A DNA stretch of 64,000 nt from Bacillota bacterium (GTDB lineage: Bacteria; Bacillota; UBA4882; UBA8346). Position numbers and translations under genes: made by a program. The notes beneath the pieces are model-generated. The model was not told the origin of the DNA and did not search any database. It saw only the letters and a list, made by a program, of their open reading frames with translations. The stretch spans positions 1 through 64,000 of the forward strand of contig JAEZFP010000062.1 of assembly GCA_023417475.1 (NCBI GenBank), read 5' to 3'. This document shows, piece after piece, positions 62,828-64,000 of the stretch (position 1 is its first letter; each line of letters starts with the position of its first letter).

Positions 62828-63868
62828 CTACTCAAACAATCTTTCCTGAGCCGATGAGGGCGGACTGGACTTCATTTTACGGTGTAAGTGGTCATAGGCG
62901 AGCCTCGTGGCTATTCTGCCCCGGGGCGTCCGATTTATAAAGCCGATTTGCAGCAGAAAGGGTTCGTAGACGTCCTCAATCGTCTCGGATTCTTCGCCGA
63001 TGGAAGCGGCAATGGTGTCCAAACCCACCGGTCCGCCGTCAAACTTGTCGATAATGGTCAATAAAACGGTCCGGTCAATCCGGTCCAGTCCCAACCGGTC
63101 CACCTCCAACATTTGCAAAGCTTGGTCGGCGATGGCGTCGGAGATGTACCCGGACGCTTTGACCTGGGCAAAATCACGCACCCGGCGCAACAGACGGTTG
63201 GCGATCCGGGGAGTGCCCCGCGAACGGCGCGCCAACTCCATTGCTCCCGAGTACTCGATATCGATATTTAAGATGCCGGCGGAGCGTTCGATAATCTTCC
63301 GCAAATCCTCCGGTTCGTAAAATTCCAGCCGGTTGATGATGCCAAAACGATCCCGCAACGGAGCGCTCAACGAACCGGCCCGCGTCGTCGCGCCAACCAA
63401 CGTGAACCGGGGGAGATCGATCCGGACCGAACGGGCGCTGGGGCCTTTCCCGATGATAATATCCAATGCGAAATCTTCCATCGCCGGATAAAGGACTTCT
63501 TCGACCGCCCGGTTTAAACGGTGGACCTCGTCCACAAACAACACATCGTTGGGTTCAAGATTAGTCAGGATCGCCGCCAGATCGCCCGGTCGCTCAATGG
63601 CGGGACCGGAGGTGATCCGGATATTGACTTGCATCTCATTGGCGATGATATGCGCCAAGGAAGTTTTGCCCAGACCGGGCGGACCGTACAGCAGGACGTG
63701 ATCCAAGGGTTCGCGTCGCGCTTTGGCCGCTGTAATGAAAATCTGCATATTCTCTTTTACCCGAGGTTGACCGATATACTCGGCGAAACTGCGGGGCCGC
63801 AGGCTCAGTTCGCTATCGTCGCTCCCCTGTTTTAAGGCGCTGACAATCCGTTCGTCTTCCATTTCCAT
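62828..63868 (-). CDS. ruvB: Holliday junction branch-migration helicase RuvB
   Basis: This 346-residue AAA+ motor drives Holliday junction branch migration with RuvA. Early blocks are LRPRSFAEYIGQ and Walker A GPPGLGKTSLAHI. Walker B FVDEVHRLNR, the ATTRAGSLSAPLRDRFG sensor block and the winged-helix GFINRTPRGRIAT follow. Length is normal. It follows ruvA after 80 bases on the minus strand. Confidence 0.98.
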   Translation of the reverse strand: MEMEDERIVSALKQGSDDSELSLRPRSFAEYIGQPRVKENMQIFITAAKARREPLDHVLLYGPPGLGKTSLAHIIANEMQVNIRITSGPAIERPGDLAAILTNLEPNDVLFVDEVHRLNRAVEEVLYPAMEDFALDIIIGKGPSARSVRIDLPRFTLVGATTRAGSLSAPLRDRFGIINRLEFYEPEDLRKIIERSAGILNIDIEYSGAMELARRSRGTPRIANRLLRRVRDFAQVKASGYISDAIADQALQMLEVDRLGLDRIDRTVLLTIIDKFDGGPVGLDTIAASIGEESETIEDVYEPFLLQIGFINRTPRGRIATRLAYDHLHRKMKSSPPSSAQERLFE

Positions 63869-63948
63869 TGGCTACAGTCACTTTCTATTAATATGCTTCA
63901 ATACCTTTGTCGTCACCCAATTTTTTACTACGCTTACGCGAAAGGTAG

Positions 63949-64000
63949 CTAGCGTGGACGGCTACCCAAATTTTTCAAAGCCCGGCGCACCAATTCCGGC
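63949..64000 (-). CDS. ruvA: 3' end of ruvA (partial)
   Basis: The last 16 codons on the minus strand read PELVRRALKNLGSRPR and stop. ELVRRALKNLG is the normal C-terminal helix of RuvA domain III, and position ahead of ruvB agrees. The SRPR tail lies in a 22-bp repeat shared with 23891-23912. The rest lies beyond the window. Confidence 0.8.
   Translation of the reverse strand, partial: PELVRRALKNLGSRPR

Overview
The window looks like the chromosome of a Gram-positive, Firmicutes/Bacillota-type bacterium of clostridial character. The signs are a glycine T-box riboswitch, a BirA-type biotin operator, an AraR regulator with its operator, a three-gene ECF biotin transporter, hemolysin III, a SpoIIM-family protein, single-chain glycyl-tRNA synthetase and the ruvA-ruvB-queH-recO order. 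Base composition is moderately GC-rich. The exceptions are the left end and about 36.7-43.8 kb, which are visibly AT-richer and look acquired. Many starts are TTG or GTG placed behind a good Shine-Dalgarno sequence, so I moved several starts inward.

Layout. 0-1.3 kb: a group II intron fragment whose reverse transcriptase is cut off at a cluster of inverted TTATGCCGAG repeats. 1.4-7.9 kb: a CDP-alcohol phosphatidyltransferase, YchF, an HtrA protease, hemolysin III, a MarR regulator with an iron-sulphur aldo-keto reductase, and a DJ-1/PfpI protein. 8.1-21 kb: a pentose locus. On the minus strand are a Cache sensor, a periplasmic sugar-binding protein, a YesM-type kinase, a YesN-type regulator and a fucose/arabinose isomerase-like enzyme. 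On the plus strand are araR, araB, araD and the glycerol-1-phosphate dehydrogenase araM. 21-30.4 kb: a transglutaminase-like protein, two AraC regulators, a small zinc-ribbon protein, a coupled kinase/nucleotidyltransferase pair, tRNA-Ala, a secreted protein, and deoR-pfkA under a phased operator. 30.5-36.7 kb: a GGDEF/HD-GYP protein, bioY with its ECF ATPase and permease, and gnd. 36.7-43.8 kb: an AT-rich island with a 21-bp repeat array, an RHS toxin with a candidate immunity gene, and a transposase remnant. 43.8-53.9 kb: a seven-gene overlapping operon built on MoxR, DUF58 and VWA proteins. 54-64 kb: a secreted pectate-lyase-fold protein, paired chromate transporters, a lipoprotein, the T-box/SpoIIM-like/glyS unit, a DUF4342 protein, recO, queH, ruvB and the end of ruvA.

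How the genes work together. The 8-21 kb block reads as one arabinose-type programme. Extracellular sugar would be sensed by the binding protein/kinase/regulator set, which resembles the known AraP-AraS-AraT system. Cytoplasmic sugar would be sensed by AraR, whose operator sits just after a near-consensus promoter ahead of araB. No canonical araA is present, and the isomerase-like gene could fill that step. PfkA and Gnd feed the same central sugar metabolism.

The most unusual elements are five. They are the seven-gene MoxR/VWA operon with an orphan permease-like protein, the five-gene sugar-sensing operon, the RHS toxin cassette next to a strictly 21-bp-periodic repeat array, the T-box placed ahead of a membrane-protein gene instead of directly ahead of glyS, and the helically phased DeoR-type operator clusters.
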